Source: CAG-103 sp963627135
Lineage (GTDB): Bacteria; Bacillota; Clostridia; Oscillospirales; Oscillospiraceae
DNA: 64,000 nucleotides
Direction of reading: 5' to 3'
Assembly: GCA_963627135.1 (NCBI GenBank)
Contig: CAVFZY010000024.1
Location: 1 to 64,000, forward strand
Made by a program: the position numbers and the translations under genes. Of this stretch, positions 1 to 7,682 are shown piece by piece. Within the stretch, counting starts at the first letter, position 1. Every line of letters begins with the position of its first letter. Under the pieces are notes generated by a model, which had not been told where the DNA came from, did not search any database, and was given only the letters and a program-made list of their open reading frames with translations.

Positions 1-110
1 TTTTCCTACATCAGGGGGTGTTTTGTCTATTGTCCGTTTTTACTGGTTCTGTTCAATGGCAGGGGCGGGTTTTGGTCTCTCAGAGGCATCGCAAGTTCCG
101 CCAGCAACGC

Positions 111-299
111 TCACGCGAACACATTGGTAATCTTTTCAATGTCCGCATCGCGGATGAATTCCGTAGTATCCTCAATCTCGTGCAACTGCTCCTGCGGATA
201 ATCGACATCGACAAGATACACGCCGTCCGGATATACGCCCACGATTGTGCCCTCCCGACCGTCCTTGAGCAGCACGCAGTCATATTCCTTGCATTTCAT
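111..299 (-). CDS. small DUF4926-like protein
   Basis: A 62-residue acidic protein beginning MKCKEYD. The pattern 'KEYDCVLLKDGREGTIVGVY' followed by 'VYLVDVDY' resembles the DUF4926 small beta-barrel family; its function is unknown. The frame stays open upstream through 413, so the start is uncertain: the ATG at 299 has only a distant GAGG, and the frame upstream ('NIEALHAKI') looks coding-like and overlaps the end of the gene at 319-660. The two may be one gene split by a frameshift, or two overlapping genes. Bases 1-110 hold nothing I can assign. Confidence 0.5.
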   Translation of the reverse strand: MKCKEYDCVLLKDGREGTIVGVYPDGVYLVDVDYPQEQLHEIEDTTEFIRDADIEKITNVFA

Positions 300-318
300 G
301 ATTTTCGCGTGCAGGGCC

Positions 319-660
319 TCAATGTTCGCCGCCACAGAAGGTGGCCTCATCGTTCGTCCAGCCGCGGTCGAGCAGCCAGTAGGTCGTCTCGTCATCGGCC
401 GCCATCTCGTCATCCGTCAGCTCGCGGTCCTGGTGCTGGCGGCCCCACTTGAGCAGCTCATAATTGCGCAGCTCCCTGAGCGTGAACGGCAGGCCCAGTT
501 CCTCCGCCACCGGCAGGAGCACATGCTCGGTCATTACGTCACGGATCTCGAGACTGCCGGGATAGCAGTCCATCGCCTGCTGCACGCGCGCCTGCAGGGC
601 AGGGTCGGCGTCGTAGAGCGCAAAGAATTTGTCCACATTCGTTTTCGGTTTGTCTGCCAT
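319..660 (-). CDS. Nif11-like small protein
   Basis: A 113-residue acidic protein. Residues about 10-85 follow the Nif11-like layout: 'KFFALYDADPALQARVQQA', then 'LLPVAEELGLPFTLRELR', then 'RELTDDEM'. Nif11-like domains occur in leader peptides and in stand-alone proteins of unknown role; no maturation enzyme lies nearby, so a RiPP role is not supported. The ATG at 660 is preferred over the GTG at 669 because AGGAG sits eight bases upstream of it and overlaps the GTG. It has a good promoter and shares a transcript with the gene at 111-299. The C-terminus 'CGGEH' falls where the downstream frame begins, which may mark a frameshift. Confidence 0.55.
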   Translation of the reverse strand: MADKPKTNVDKFFALYDADPALQARVQQAMDCYPGSLEIRDVMTEHVLLPVAEELGLPFTLRELRNYELLKWGRQHQDRELTDDEMAADDETTYWLLDRGWTNDEATFCGGEH

Positions 661-692
661 ATCGCTCACTCCTGATACAGGTATTTTCCTGC

Positions 693-721
693 ATTATACT
701 ACAGCCTGCGCCCGCGCGCAA
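693..721 (-). promoter_or_regulatory. sigma-A promoter of the Nif11-like gene
   Basis: On the minus strand TTGCGC (721-716), a 17-base spacer and a perfect TATAAT (698-693), about 30 bases before the start codon at 660. Confidence 0.7.
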
Positions 722-797
722 GGCGCAGGCTTGTTTACACAGCGCATTCCGTATCGGAAATTATTTTGAAAATAAATTGAATTTCTATTGATTTAAG

Positions 798-826
798 TTG
801 ATTTTTTCGCACAGACTGTGTATACT
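798..826 (+). promoter_or_regulatory. sigma-A promoter of the HTH/ATPase gene
   Basis: TTGATT (798-803), 17-base spacer, TATACT (821-826), in an AT-rich stretch 35 bases before the start codon at 861. Confidence 0.75.
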
Positions 827-860
827 AAAGAAAAGAAAACGGGAAAAGGAGGCGGCACGC

Positions 861-1892
861 ATGTCCATGACGGAACAAAAGCGCTGCGAGATCAAGCGCT
901 ACCTGCTCAAGCACATGCGGCTGCGCGACGCAGAATATATCAAAAAGGCCATGGAGTCCTACGCCATTTCCAAGACGACGGTCTACAATTACATCCGCCA
1001 GCTGCGCGAAGCCGGTGAGATCGTCCCGACTGCCTCGGAGCGTTTTCCATATGCGCTGACCAATGAAAAGCACGATTTTTACTATGACACGGCAGAGCAT
1101 CTGGAGGAAGATGTGATCTTCGACCGGGACATTGCGCCGCTGCTCGGCCGGCTCGACCGGAACGTGTTTGACATCTGGCGCTACTCATTCACGGAAATGA
1201 TGAACAACGCCATCGAGCACGCGCAGGCCTCCGCGATCTCCTGTCAGGTCATCCGTGACGCCGTGTGCACGACGATCCTGATCTGCGACGACGGTGTGGG
1301 TATCTTCCAAAAGATCTGCACATACTATTGTCAGGAGCGCAAAGAAACCATCTCGCTCGACGAGGCGGTATCCATCCTGTTCGCGGGGAAGTTCACCACC
1401 GACAGTTCACACCACTCCGGCGAGGGTATTTTCTTTACGTCGCGGGCGGTGGACGAGTTCATGATCCTCTCGGACCAGAAAGTGTTTGCGCACAACGTCT
1501 TTCACGACGCTCTGATCCCGCTCGAGGAAACTGCCCCGAAAGGAACCGCTGTATATATGGAGCAGGACAATGTATCCAACAAGGAGCTGGCCGCGATCAT
1601 GGACCGGTATGCCGACAGCGACCGCGGCTTTTTCAAGACGCAGCTGCCGATCGCGCACATTTTTCCGAACAGCTACCCCGTTTCCCGCTCGGAGGCACGG
1701 CGGCTCGGTGCGATGATCCGCCGCTTTGAAGAGGTCACGCTCGACTTTTCAGACGTCTCGCAGATCGGTCAGGGATTTGCGCACGAGCTGTTCGTCGTCT
1801 TTCCGGCGCAGCATCCAGAGATCCAGACCCACGTGAAAAACGCATGCCCGGCTGTCGCCGGCATGATCGCGCGCGTACAGAAAACACATTGA
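861..1892 (+). CDS. HTH - GHKL ATPase - STAS-like (DUF4325) regulator
   Basis: A 343-residue protein with three parts. Residues 1-55 form a helix-turn-helix ('SKTTVYNYIRQLREAGEI'). Residues about 105-205 are a histidine-kinase-type ATPase domain with N box 'EMMNNAIEHA' and G1 box 'CDDGVGIF', then 'HHSGEGIF'. Residues about 255-335 match the STAS-like DUF4325 fold ('ARRLGAMIRRFEEVTLDFS'). There is no H box or dimerisation domain, so it is not a classic sensor kinase. It may be an ATP-binding, anti-sigma-like DNA-binding regulator. Start chosen at 861 because AAAGGAGG lies nine bases upstream. It is monocistronic, with its own promoter and terminator. The regulated genes are unknown. Confidence 0.75.
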   Translation: MSMTEQKRCEIKRYLLKHMRLRDAEYIKKAMESYAISKTTVYNYIRQLREAGEIVPTASERFPYALTNEKHDFYYDTAEHLEEDVIFDRDIAPLLGRLDRNVFDIWRYSFTEMMNNAIEHAQASAISCQVIRDAVCTTILICDDGVGIFQKICTYYCQERKETISLDEAVSILFAGKFTTDSSHHSGEGIFFTSRAVDEFMILSDQKVFAHNVFHDALIPLEETAPKGTAVYMEQDNVSNKELAAIMDRYADSDRGFFKTQLPIAHIFPNSYPVSRSEARRLGAMIRRFEEVTLDFSDVSQIGQGFAHELFVVFPAQHPEIQTHVKNACPAVAGMIARVQKTH

Positions 1893-1907
1893 CATGATCG
1901 CAGCAGC

Positions 1908-1937
1908 AACGCCCCATCCGCATTTGGATGGGGCGTT
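1908..1937. terminator. bidirectional terminator
   Basis: Perfect 12-bp stem (1908-1919 with 1926-1937) and a six-base loop, between two convergent genes; a short T run follows on the plus strand. Confidence 0.75.
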
Positions 1938-1955
1938 TGTTATGATCCGGCACGT

Positions 1956-2135
1956 TCATGCCTCCGGGGACTCCGCCAGCTGCGCGAGCACACTGCGCAC
2001 CGCCGCGATCACGAACGCGGAAAACGTGCAGTCCTTGCCTGCAATGGCCGCCTCCACGTCCGCGATGACATCATCCGGAAAGCGGATGGTCTTGTTTGTC
2101 GTGTGCGGTGTGCGCGGTGTCTGAAATGCTGCCAT
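1956..2135 (-). CDS. YlcI/YnfO-like ribbon-helix-helix-type small protein
   Basis: A 59-residue protein, MAAFQTPRTPHTTNKTIRF onward. The N-terminal 'TNKTIRFPDDVIADVEAAI' has the strand-helix pattern of Arc/MetJ ribbon-helix-helix proteins, followed by a second helix 'FSAFVIAAVRSVLAQ'. Close relatives recur as lone genes in gut Clostridia; their target is unknown, and no toxin gene is adjacent. Start set at 2135 by AAAGGAG eight bases upstream. Confidence 0.65.
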   Translation of the reverse strand: MAAFQTPRTPHTTNKTIRFPDDVIADVEAAIAGKDCTFSAFVIAAVRSVLAQLAESPEA

Positions 2136-2163
2136 GATGCCGCTCCTTTCATCCATTTTCCTG

Positions 2164-2192
2164 ATAATACCACACCCGGCGCACAAATGCAA
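2164..2192 (-). promoter_or_regulatory. sigma-A promoter
   Basis: Minus strand TTGCAT (2192-2187), 17-base spacer, TATTAT (2169-2164), feeding the gene at 1956-2135. Confidence 0.65.
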
Positions 2193-2269
2193 CCGCCCGC
2201 ACCCGCGCGCACCCCGCCGAATACCATGGGTACGGGAGGCACCCGCCTCCGGAGGAAGGGGAAGCAACC

Positions 2270-2506
2270 ATGACACAGATCCAAACGCTCAGCGAGCTGC
2301 AGCCCGGCCAGAGCGCGACCGTGCGCAGCGTGTGCGCGCCCGACGGGATGAAGCGGCGGCTGCGCGACCTCGGCCTGATCGAAAACACACGTGTGGTCTG
2401 CCTCGGCCGCAGCCCCATGGGTGACCCGAGCGCCTATCTCATCCGCGGCACCGTGATCGCGCTGCGGCGGTGCGACTGCTGCGGTATCCGCGTGGCCGTG
2501 TCGTAA
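2270..2506 (+). CDS. feoA: ferrous iron transport protein FeoA
   Basis: A 78-residue SH3-like cytosolic protein that works with FeoB in Fe(II) uptake. The FeoA signature is complete: 'LQPGQSATVRSV', 'MKRRLRDLGLIENTRV' and 'GDPSAYLIRGTVIALRR'. GGAGGAAGGGG lies nine bases before the ATG. It is followed 13 bases later by feoB. A GGAGGC/GCCTCC hairpin (2235-2250) directly abuts the ribosome binding site. No DtxR-type or Fur box could be recognised upstream. Confidence 0.93.
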   Translation: MTQIQTLSELQPGQSATVRSVCAPDGMKRRLRDLGLIENTRVVCLGRSPMGDPSAYLIRGTVIALRRCDCCGIRVAVS

Positions 2507-2519
2507 GGGGGGTGCGCAT

Positions 2520-4406
2520 ATGGGACTGACGCACCGCTCTGTCGGCGCGCACGCGGCCGCGTTCGGCGGCACACGCCGGACGGGCGAGCGCGTCGTGGCG
2601 CTAGCAGGCAACCCAAATGTCGGCAAGAGCACCGTCTTCAACGCCCTGACCGGGATGCACCAGCACACCGGCAACTGGGCGGGCAAGACCGTCGGCTGCG
2701 CGTGCGGCCGGTGCCGCTCGGCGCAGGAGAACTATTTATTCGTGGACATTCCGGGCACGTACTCCCTGTGCCCGCACTCGGCAGAGGAGGCCGTCGCGTG
2801 CGACTTTATGCGCGGCGGCGAGGCCGACGCCGTGGTCGTCGTGTGCGATGCGACGTGTCTGGAGCGCACGCTCGTGCTCGCGCTGCAGGTGCGCAGCGTG
2901 ACGCCGAACCTGATCGTGTGCGTGAACCTGCTCGACGAAGCGCGGCGCAAACGCATCACCGTCGACCTGCCGGAGCTGCAGGCGCAGCTCGGCGTGCCGG
3001 TCGTGGGCGTGACGGCACGGAAGAAGAAAACGCTCTCCGCCCTGCTCGACGCGCTCGACACCGTCGCGGCGGCGCCGCAGCCGCTGCCGGACGCGGTGCC
3101 GCCATCCGACCCCGCGGACGATGTGTGCCGGGCAGAGGCCATCTGCCGCGCGTGTGTGACTTACGGCACGGCCGAATACGCCGCGCGCGACCGGCGGCTC
3201 GACCGCCTGCTCACGAGCCGGGCGACCGGCTATCCCGTCATGCTGCTGGGGCTGGCGGGCGTGCTGTGGCTGACGATCGCAGGCGCGAACGCGCCATCGG
3301 AATGGCTGGCGCGCGCGCTCGGCTGGGTGCAGGCACAGTTTTCGGCTTTGCTCACGGCGCTGTACGCGCCGGGCTGGCTGCACGGGCTGCTGGTGGACGG
3401 CATGTTCCGGACGCTGGCGTGGGTCGTGGCCGTGATGCTGCCGCCGATGGCCATCTTTTTCCCGCTGTTCACGCTGCTCGAGGACGCGGGCTATCTGCCG
3501 CGCGTGGCGTATAACCTCGACCGGCCGTTTCACGCCTGCCACGCGTGCGGCAAGCAGGCGCTGACGATGTGCATGGGCCTCGGCTGCAACGCGGCAGGCG
3601 TGGTCGGCTGCCGGATCATCGACTCCGAGCGCGAGCGGCTGCTCGCCGTGCTGACCAACAGCCTCATGCCGTGCAACGGGCGGTTCCCGGCGCTCATCGC
3701 GCTCATGACCATGTTTTTCGCCGCAATCACCGGCAGCTCGCTCGTCAGCGCGCTACTGCTCACGGCGGCGCTCGTGCTGAGCGTGGGGCTGACGTTCGGC
3801 GCAACGTGGCTGCTGAGCGCGACCGTGCTGCGCGGCAGGCCGTCGGCCTTTGCGCTGGAGCTGCCGCCGTACCGCGCACCGCAGGTCGGGCAGGTGATCG
3901 TGCGCTCCGTGCTCGACCGGACGCTGTTCGTGCTGGGGCGCGCGGCCGCCGTGGCCGCACCGGCCGGGATGCTCCTGTGGACGCTGGCAAACGTGCACAT
4001 CGGCGGCGCGAGCCTGCTGGCATGGTGTGCAGGCGCGCTCGACCCGCTCGGGCGGGTGATGGGCATGGACGGTGTGCTGCTGCTGGCATTCGTGCTCGGG
4101 TTTCCGGCAAACGAGATCGTGCTGCCGATCGCCGTAATGGGGTATCTGGCGCAGGGCAGCCTGGGCGATTCGCTCGGGCTGGCACAGATGCACACACTGC
4201 TGACCGCCAACGGCTGGACGTGGACGACCGCCGTGAGCGCCGTGCTATTTTTCCTGCTGCACTGGCCGTGCTCGACGACGCTCTGGACGATTCGACGCGA
4301 GACCGGCAGCACAAAATGGACGCTGCTGGCGGCGCTGCTGCCGACGGCGATGGGCATGGCGTTGTGCACGGCGTTCACGGCGCTGGTACGCGCGCTCGGC
4401 TGGTGA
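2520..4406 (+). CDS. feoB: ferrous iron transporter FeoB
   Basis: A 628-residue inner-membrane Fe(II) transporter. The N-terminal G protein has G1 'GNPNVGKST' near residue 30, G3 'DIPGT' and G4 'NLLD'. A GDI-like helical linker follows, then the Nramp-like membrane core with two Gate regions; the conserved 'CNAAGV' and 'PCNGRFP' cysteine motifs are present. It is shorter than the typical 700-770 residues, mainly in linker loops, and seems intact. There is no FeoC gene downstream. Start at the ATG 13 bases after feoA, with an AAGGGGGG site. Confidence 0.93.
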   Translation: MGLTHRSVGAHAAAFGGTRRTGERVVALAGNPNVGKSTVFNALTGMHQHTGNWAGKTVGCACGRCRSAQENYLFVDIPGTYSLCPHSAEEAVACDFMRGGEADAVVVVCDATCLERTLVLALQVRSVTPNLIVCVNLLDEARRKRITVDLPELQAQLGVPVVGVTARKKKTLSALLDALDTVAAAPQPLPDAVPPSDPADDVCRAEAICRACVTYGTAEYAARDRRLDRLLTSRATGYPVMLLGLAGVLWLTIAGANAPSEWLARALGWVQAQFSALLTALYAPGWLHGLLVDGMFRTLAWVVAVMLPPMAIFFPLFTLLEDAGYLPRVAYNLDRPFHACHACGKQALTMCMGLGCNAAGVVGCRIIDSERERLLAVLTNSLMPCNGRFPALIALMTMFFAAITGSSLVSALLLTAALVLSVGLTFGATWLLSATVLRGRPSAFALELPPYRAPQVGQVIVRSVLDRTLFVLGRAAAVAAPAGMLLWTLANVHIGGASLLAWCAGALDPLGRVMGMDGVLLLAFVLGFPANEIVLPIAVMGYLAQGSLGDSLGLAQMHTLLTANGWTWTTAVSAVLFFLLHWPCSTTLWTIRRETGSTKWTLLAALLPTAMGMALCTAFTALVRALGW

Positions 4407-4466
4407 GCGGATAGGCAGCGGCCGCCGGGATATACTAGCCGCAGGACGCAGGAAAGGAAGAAGCAA

Positions 4467-4658
4467 GTGACCCGACCGACCACGGAGGAGCTGGCGCGCC
4501 GCGCGCTCGAGACCGTCGCCCGGGCGCATGGCGTGCCCGTCAGCGATGTGCACGCTGCCGTGCGCAGGGCGGCGGAGCACACGGAAGCCCTCGGCGCACT
4601 TGCGCCGGAGGAGCTGGTGGCCTATCTCGCGTACAAGAGCAGAAACTGGGAGCCGTAA
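4467..4658 (+). CDS. small hypothetical protein
   Basis: A 63-residue, mostly helical acidic protein starting at GTG, with a GGAAAGGAAG site upstream and a TATACT -10 candidate at 4431-4436. The sequence 'ALETVARAHGVPVSDVHAAVRRA' suggests a helix-turn-helix-like fold, but I recognise no family. It is a separate unit after feoB; its stop codon lies in the loop of its own terminator. Confidence 0.55.
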   Translation: MTRPTTEELARRALETVARAHGVPVSDVHAAVRRAAEHTEALGALAPEELVAYLAYKSRNWEP

Positions 4659-4670
4659 CGGCTCCCGGTT
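4645..4670 (+). terminator. terminator whose loop is the stop codon
   Basis: GGGAGCCG (4648-4655), TAA (4656-4658), CGGCTCCC (4659-4666), extendable to 11 bp with one G-T pair, then TTTTG. The TAA loop is the stop codon of the preceding gene. Confidence 0.65.
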
Positions 4671-4696
4671 TTGTCATGTCTGCGCGAAAAACGCCG

Positions 4697-4725
4697 TTGT
4701 ACCCGGGCACAGTTCGGATTATAAT
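4697..4725 (+). promoter_or_regulatory. sigma-A promoter of the sbcD remnant
   Basis: TTGTAC (4697-4702), 17-base spacer, perfect TATAAT (4720-4725); the promoter survives although the gene is broken. Confidence 0.75.
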
Positions 4726-4770
4726 GGAAGCACCACACCGCGGCCCGGCCGCGGGAAGGAGCGGACCGAC

Positions 4771-5519
4771 ATGAAATTTCTTCACCTCGCCGTCCTGCAC
4801 CTCGGCAAGCGGGTCAACGGCTTTTCGATGCTGGAGGATCAGGCATATATTCTGCGGCAAATCCTCACGATCCTGGACGACGCGCGGCCGGACGGCGTGC
4901 TGATCGCGGGCGATGTGTACGACAAGCCCGTGCCGCCGACCGTGGCCGTCGAGCTGCTCAACGGATTTCTGACCGAGCTGTGCACGCGCTGGCCGCAACG
5001 GCCAACGGCGCCGTGCCCGGCAAGGAAAAGATCATGCTCGAGACTTACATCCAGACCGCCTGCTTCGACCGCATCCTCGGGCGCGTAAACACGCGCCTGC
5101 TCATCATGTCCGGCGGACAGTACGAGCTGCGCCGCTGCACCCGTGCAGGCGACAACCGCAGCCAGACCGGACTGGAGCTTGAGGTCATCGACCACTATAA
5201 CGGCACGGCACGCAGTGTCAGGACGCTCTCCGGCGGCGAGACGTTTGCTGCCTCCCTGTCGCTGGCACTGGGCCTGTCCGACGAGGTGCAGGCGACCGCC
5301 GGCGGCGTGCAGCTCGAGGCGATGTTCGTCGACGAGGGCTTCGGCTCGCTCAACAGTGAGGCGCTGCAACAGGCGCTCGCCGCGCTCGTGGGCGTGTCGG
5401 GCGGCAACCGCATCGTGGGCATCATTTCCCACGTGGCGGAGCTCAAAGACCGCATCGACCGGCAGATCATCGTGACCAAAGACCGCAGCGGCGGCGGCCG
5501 CGTGCAGGTGCAGGCATAA
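4771..5519 (+). pseudogene. sbcD-sbcC fusion remnant with large internal deletion
   Basis: The first 70 codons (4771-4980) are the start of SbcD, the nuclease subunit of the SbcCD double-strand-break enzyme: MKFLHLAVLHLGKR, then 'DGVLIAGDVYDKP'. The sequence then jumps to another frame that encodes the last ~178 residues of the SbcC ATPase: 'GKEKIMLETYIQTACFDRI', signature 'LSGGE', Walker B 'LEAMFVDEGFGSL' and the D-loop. About 930 bases of sbcD and 2.5 kb of sbcC would be missing, estimated from usual lengths. The first metal ligand is also lost: SbcD normally reads ADLHLG, here AVLHLG. No functional nuclease can be made. Promoter and ribosome site remain intact. An assembly collapse is the alternative explanation. 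Confidence 0.85.
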
Positions 5520-5520
5520 G

Positions 5521-5555
5521 AAAAACGCCCCCGACAGCCGAAGCTGCCGGGGGGC
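5521..5555. terminator. bidirectional terminator
   Basis: GC-rich stem 5527-5538 with 5543-5555 and loop CGAA; the minus strand ends in TTTTT (5525-5521), serving the gene at 5581-6567. Confidence 0.8.
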
Positions 5556-5580
5556 ACTGCATGATTGAATGAAATGGCGG

Positions 5581-6567
5581 TCACTCCACGACGAACAGCA
5601 GATACCACTGCCCGTCGACCTGGACGAACTCGAAATAAAAGTCGTTGTCCTGACCGTTTTGATACGTCACGTCGCAGGCGACGATGACATTGTCGTCGAT
5701 GCGCACGCCGAGCTCGCGCTGGATCTCGCGCACGTCGCTGGCGTCGAGACTGTCATCACCATAGACGTAATAGTCGTCGATGGCCCTGCCGTAGTCATAA
5801 TACCAGTCGTCGAGCTGGATGAGGGCCTCCTCGCGGCCGGTGACGGTATCGTCGTCCTGCATGTACGCAATCCCCTGCGGCAGGAAGAGGTCGAGCATGG
5901 CATCAACGTCATTGTTTTCAAAACAGGTGAAGTAGCGCTCGAGGAGGCGGTCCACCTCCGCGCCGCCGGCCGTGCTGGGGCCGCTCGCCTGACGGGCGGC
6001 AAAAATACCAGCCACGACCGCCACGATCACGACCAGCGCGGCAAAGCCGCACAGCAGGCCGATGAGCAGCTTCTTCGGCTTGTGCTTCGGGCCAATCTCC
6101 GGCGAGGAAACCGTGCTGCCGGGTGCAGACACATACCAGTCGGCCTGGCCCTGGGGCGCTTCGGGCGCGGGCATGCCGCAGACGGTGCAAAAACGCGCGC
6201 CGGGTGCGAGCCGGCTGCCGCAGCGCGGGCAGATGCCCGGGCCGAACGGGGCCGCCGCGCCGGTGCAGGATGTGCCCGCCGTGTTCTGCTGCGGCGGGAC
6301 AGACTGCGCCGTGTCAGAGGAAGCGGACTGTTCCGGCACGGGCACGCCGCAGTTGGTGCAAAAGCGCACGCCGCTCTCAAGCGGGGCACCGCACCGGGCG
6401 CAGGTGCGCGGGGCGGCGGGCTGAGCGGACGCGGCTGGTTCGGACGGGTGGGACGCCGGAGGATACGGCGGGCGCGGGGCGGCAGGCTGCTCGGGCAGCA
6501 TGGCGCCGCAGGCACGACAGATCACGGCGCTGTCGGAAAGCTGCGCGCCGCATTTCGGGCAGAGCAT
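5581..6567 (-). CDS. zinc-ribbon membrane protein with extracytoplasmic NTF2-like domain
   Basis: A 328-residue protein. Three four-cysteine zinc ribbons lie at the N-terminal side ('CPKCGAQL...CRACG', 'CARCGAPL...CTNCG', 'CPRCGSRL...CTVCG'), separated by Pro/Ala/Gln-rich linkers. A transmembrane helix follows at about residues 177-200 ('LLIGLLCGFAALVVIVAVVAG'-like). The outer domain of about 120 residues ('LLERYFTCFENNDVDAMLDLF') resembles NTF2-like/DUF4878 modules. Role unknown; the ribbons may sense or scaffold at the membrane. The start at 6567 is preferred over 6603: GAGG is seven bases upstream and the promoter's transcription start would fall near 6597. Confidence 0.7.
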   Translation of the reverse strand: MLCPKCGAQLSDSAVICRACGAMLPEQPAAPRPPYPPASHPSEPAASAQPAAPRTCARCGAPLESGVRFCTNCGVPVPEQSASSDTAQSVPPQQNTAGTSCTGAAAPFGPGICPRCGSRLAPGARFCTVCGMPAPEAPQGQADWYVSAPGSTVSSPEIGPKHKPKKLLIGLLCGFAALVVIVAVVAGIFAARQASGPSTAGGAEVDRLLERYFTCFENNDVDAMLDLFLPQGIAYMQDDDTVTGREEALIQLDDWYYDYGRAIDDYYVYGDDSLDASDVREIQRELGVRIDDNVIVACDVTYQNGQDNDFYFEFVQVDGQWYLLFVVE

Positions 6568-6602
6568 GGCAAGACCTCGTTTCTGTTTCGGATTTTTTCT
6601 CA

Positions 6603-6652
6603 TTGTAACATCCGGCTTTGGATTTTACAATCCATTCTTTGCGTGCTATACT
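6603..6652. promoter_or_regulatory. overlapping divergent promoters
   Basis: Plus strand: TTTACA (6624-6629), 17 bases, TATACT (6647-6652) with an upstream TG, for the gene at 6693. Minus strand: TTGTAA (6630-6625), 16 bases, TTACAA (6608-6603), for the gene at 6567. The two -35 boxes occupy the same seven base pairs on opposite strands. Confidence 0.65.
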
Positions 6653-6692
6653 CACATTATCTCATATTCTGATTCCTGGAGGCAATAGATCC

Positions 6693-7412
6693 ATGAACAT
6701 TACTGCCATCATCTATGACGCCGACGCGCGCCGCACGGCCTACATCCTCGGCACGGTCATCGGCAACTGCAAGCTCTTCCCGGCCGAGCGTGCCCCGCGC
6801 GACTGGAGCGGCTACGCAAACGTCATCACCGTCGCCGCAGGCGAGGACGGCCCGGTCGTGACGGCCGGTGTGCAAAAGCGCGTGACCTTCCGCCCCAAGG
6901 GCGAGGACGAGACCGTCGCCGCGGCCGAACTGATCGCCAAGGCCTTCTGCCCGCCGGAGGCTCCGATGCCGGCGGACGCACTCAGGGCGCACATCGACGC
7001 CTTTTTGGAGGCACACAACACGCTCGCGCTCGCAACCGGCTGCAGCAAGTGGGTCAGGTGCACACCGCTGGAATACCTGCGCGTGGGCGGAAAGCTCTAC
7101 ATCCTCACCGAGGGCGGACTGAAGTTCAAGGGCATCTGGTGGAACGGGGCGATCTCCGCCGCCGTGTACGACAGCTACGCGGGCATGGACTCGCTCGACG
7201 GGCTGCAGATGACGGGCACGGCCGTGTACATCGACCCGCTGAGCGACGAGTACCGCAGCGTGATCGAGGCGCGCGGCGTGCAGCTGCAGCAGCTGCAGCA
7301 GATGCCCGCAATGCTGCACGCGGTGCGGCTGGACATCACGCGCTATGAACTGCTCGACGGCGCGCTGCGCAGCGAGGGCTATGCCGCGCGGCAGGTGCTC
7401 GATCTGGGCTGA
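6693..7412 (+). CDS. pyridoxamine 5'-phosphate oxidase-like flavin-binding protein
   Basis: A 239-residue protein. The C-terminal part (residues ~110-200) has the split-barrel flavin-binding pattern: 'NTLALATGCSKWVRCTPLEY', 'GKLYILTEGGLKFKGIWWN', then 'LQMTGTAVYIDP'. Such proteins bind FMN or F420-like cofactors; substrate unknown. The N-terminal ~90 residues ('NITAIIYDADARRTAYILGT') are family-specific and unassigned. GGAGG lies ten bases before the ATG. A strong promoter precedes it. Confidence 0.7.
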   Translation: MNITAIIYDADARRTAYILGTVIGNCKLFPAERAPRDWSGYANVITVAAGEDGPVVTAGVQKRVTFRPKGEDETVAAAELIAKAFCPPEAPMPADALRAHIDAFLEAHNTLALATGCSKWVRCTPLEYLRVGGKLYILTEGGLKFKGIWWNGAISAAVYDSYAGMDSLDGLQMTGTAVYIDPLSDEYRSVIEARGVQLQQLQQMPAMLHAVRLDITRYELLDGALRSEGYAARQVLDLG

Positions 7413-7493
7413 TGTATTCTATTTTCCCATCTGTGCCATACTATGGTTAGGGAGCTTGCGCTCCGAAACCGGACACAGAGGAAGGTGGAACCT

Positions 7494-7682
7494 TTGCACG
7501 AAGCAGGCACGCAGCCGGCCATCCCGGTCGGTCTGGGCATGGCGCTGGTGCACAACCAGCAGGCGCTGGCGAAGTTTTCGGCGCTCACGGACGAGGAAAA
7601 GCGCGCGTTCATCGCGGGCGTGCACGGCATCGACTCGCGGCAGGAGATGCGCGCGTATGTCGACCGATTCGCAGAAAGCTGA
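7494..7682 (+). CDS. small conserved-type hypothetical protein
   Basis: A 62-residue protein read from a TTG start, with AGGAAGGTGG five bases upstream; the frame is open back to 7443. 'FSALTDEEKRAFIAGVHGI' and 'QEMRAYVDRFAES' match a small helical family often seen in Clostridia, of unknown function. A GGAGC/GCTCC hairpin lies between 7452 and 7466. Start uncertain. Confidence 0.5.
   Translation: MHEAGTQPAIPVGLGMALVHNQQALAKFSALTDEEKRAFIAGVHGIDSRQEMRAYVDRFAES

Noticed and set aside
319..413. Nif11 leader of a RiPP cluster
   Set aside because: No radical SAM, LanM, cyclase or transporter gene lies nearby, and nothing resembling a core peptide follows the GG.
2935..2950. FeoB G4 motif NLLD instead of NKxD
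   Set aside because: FeoB proteins, including that of E. coli, naturally use NxxD variants at this position, so it is not a defect.
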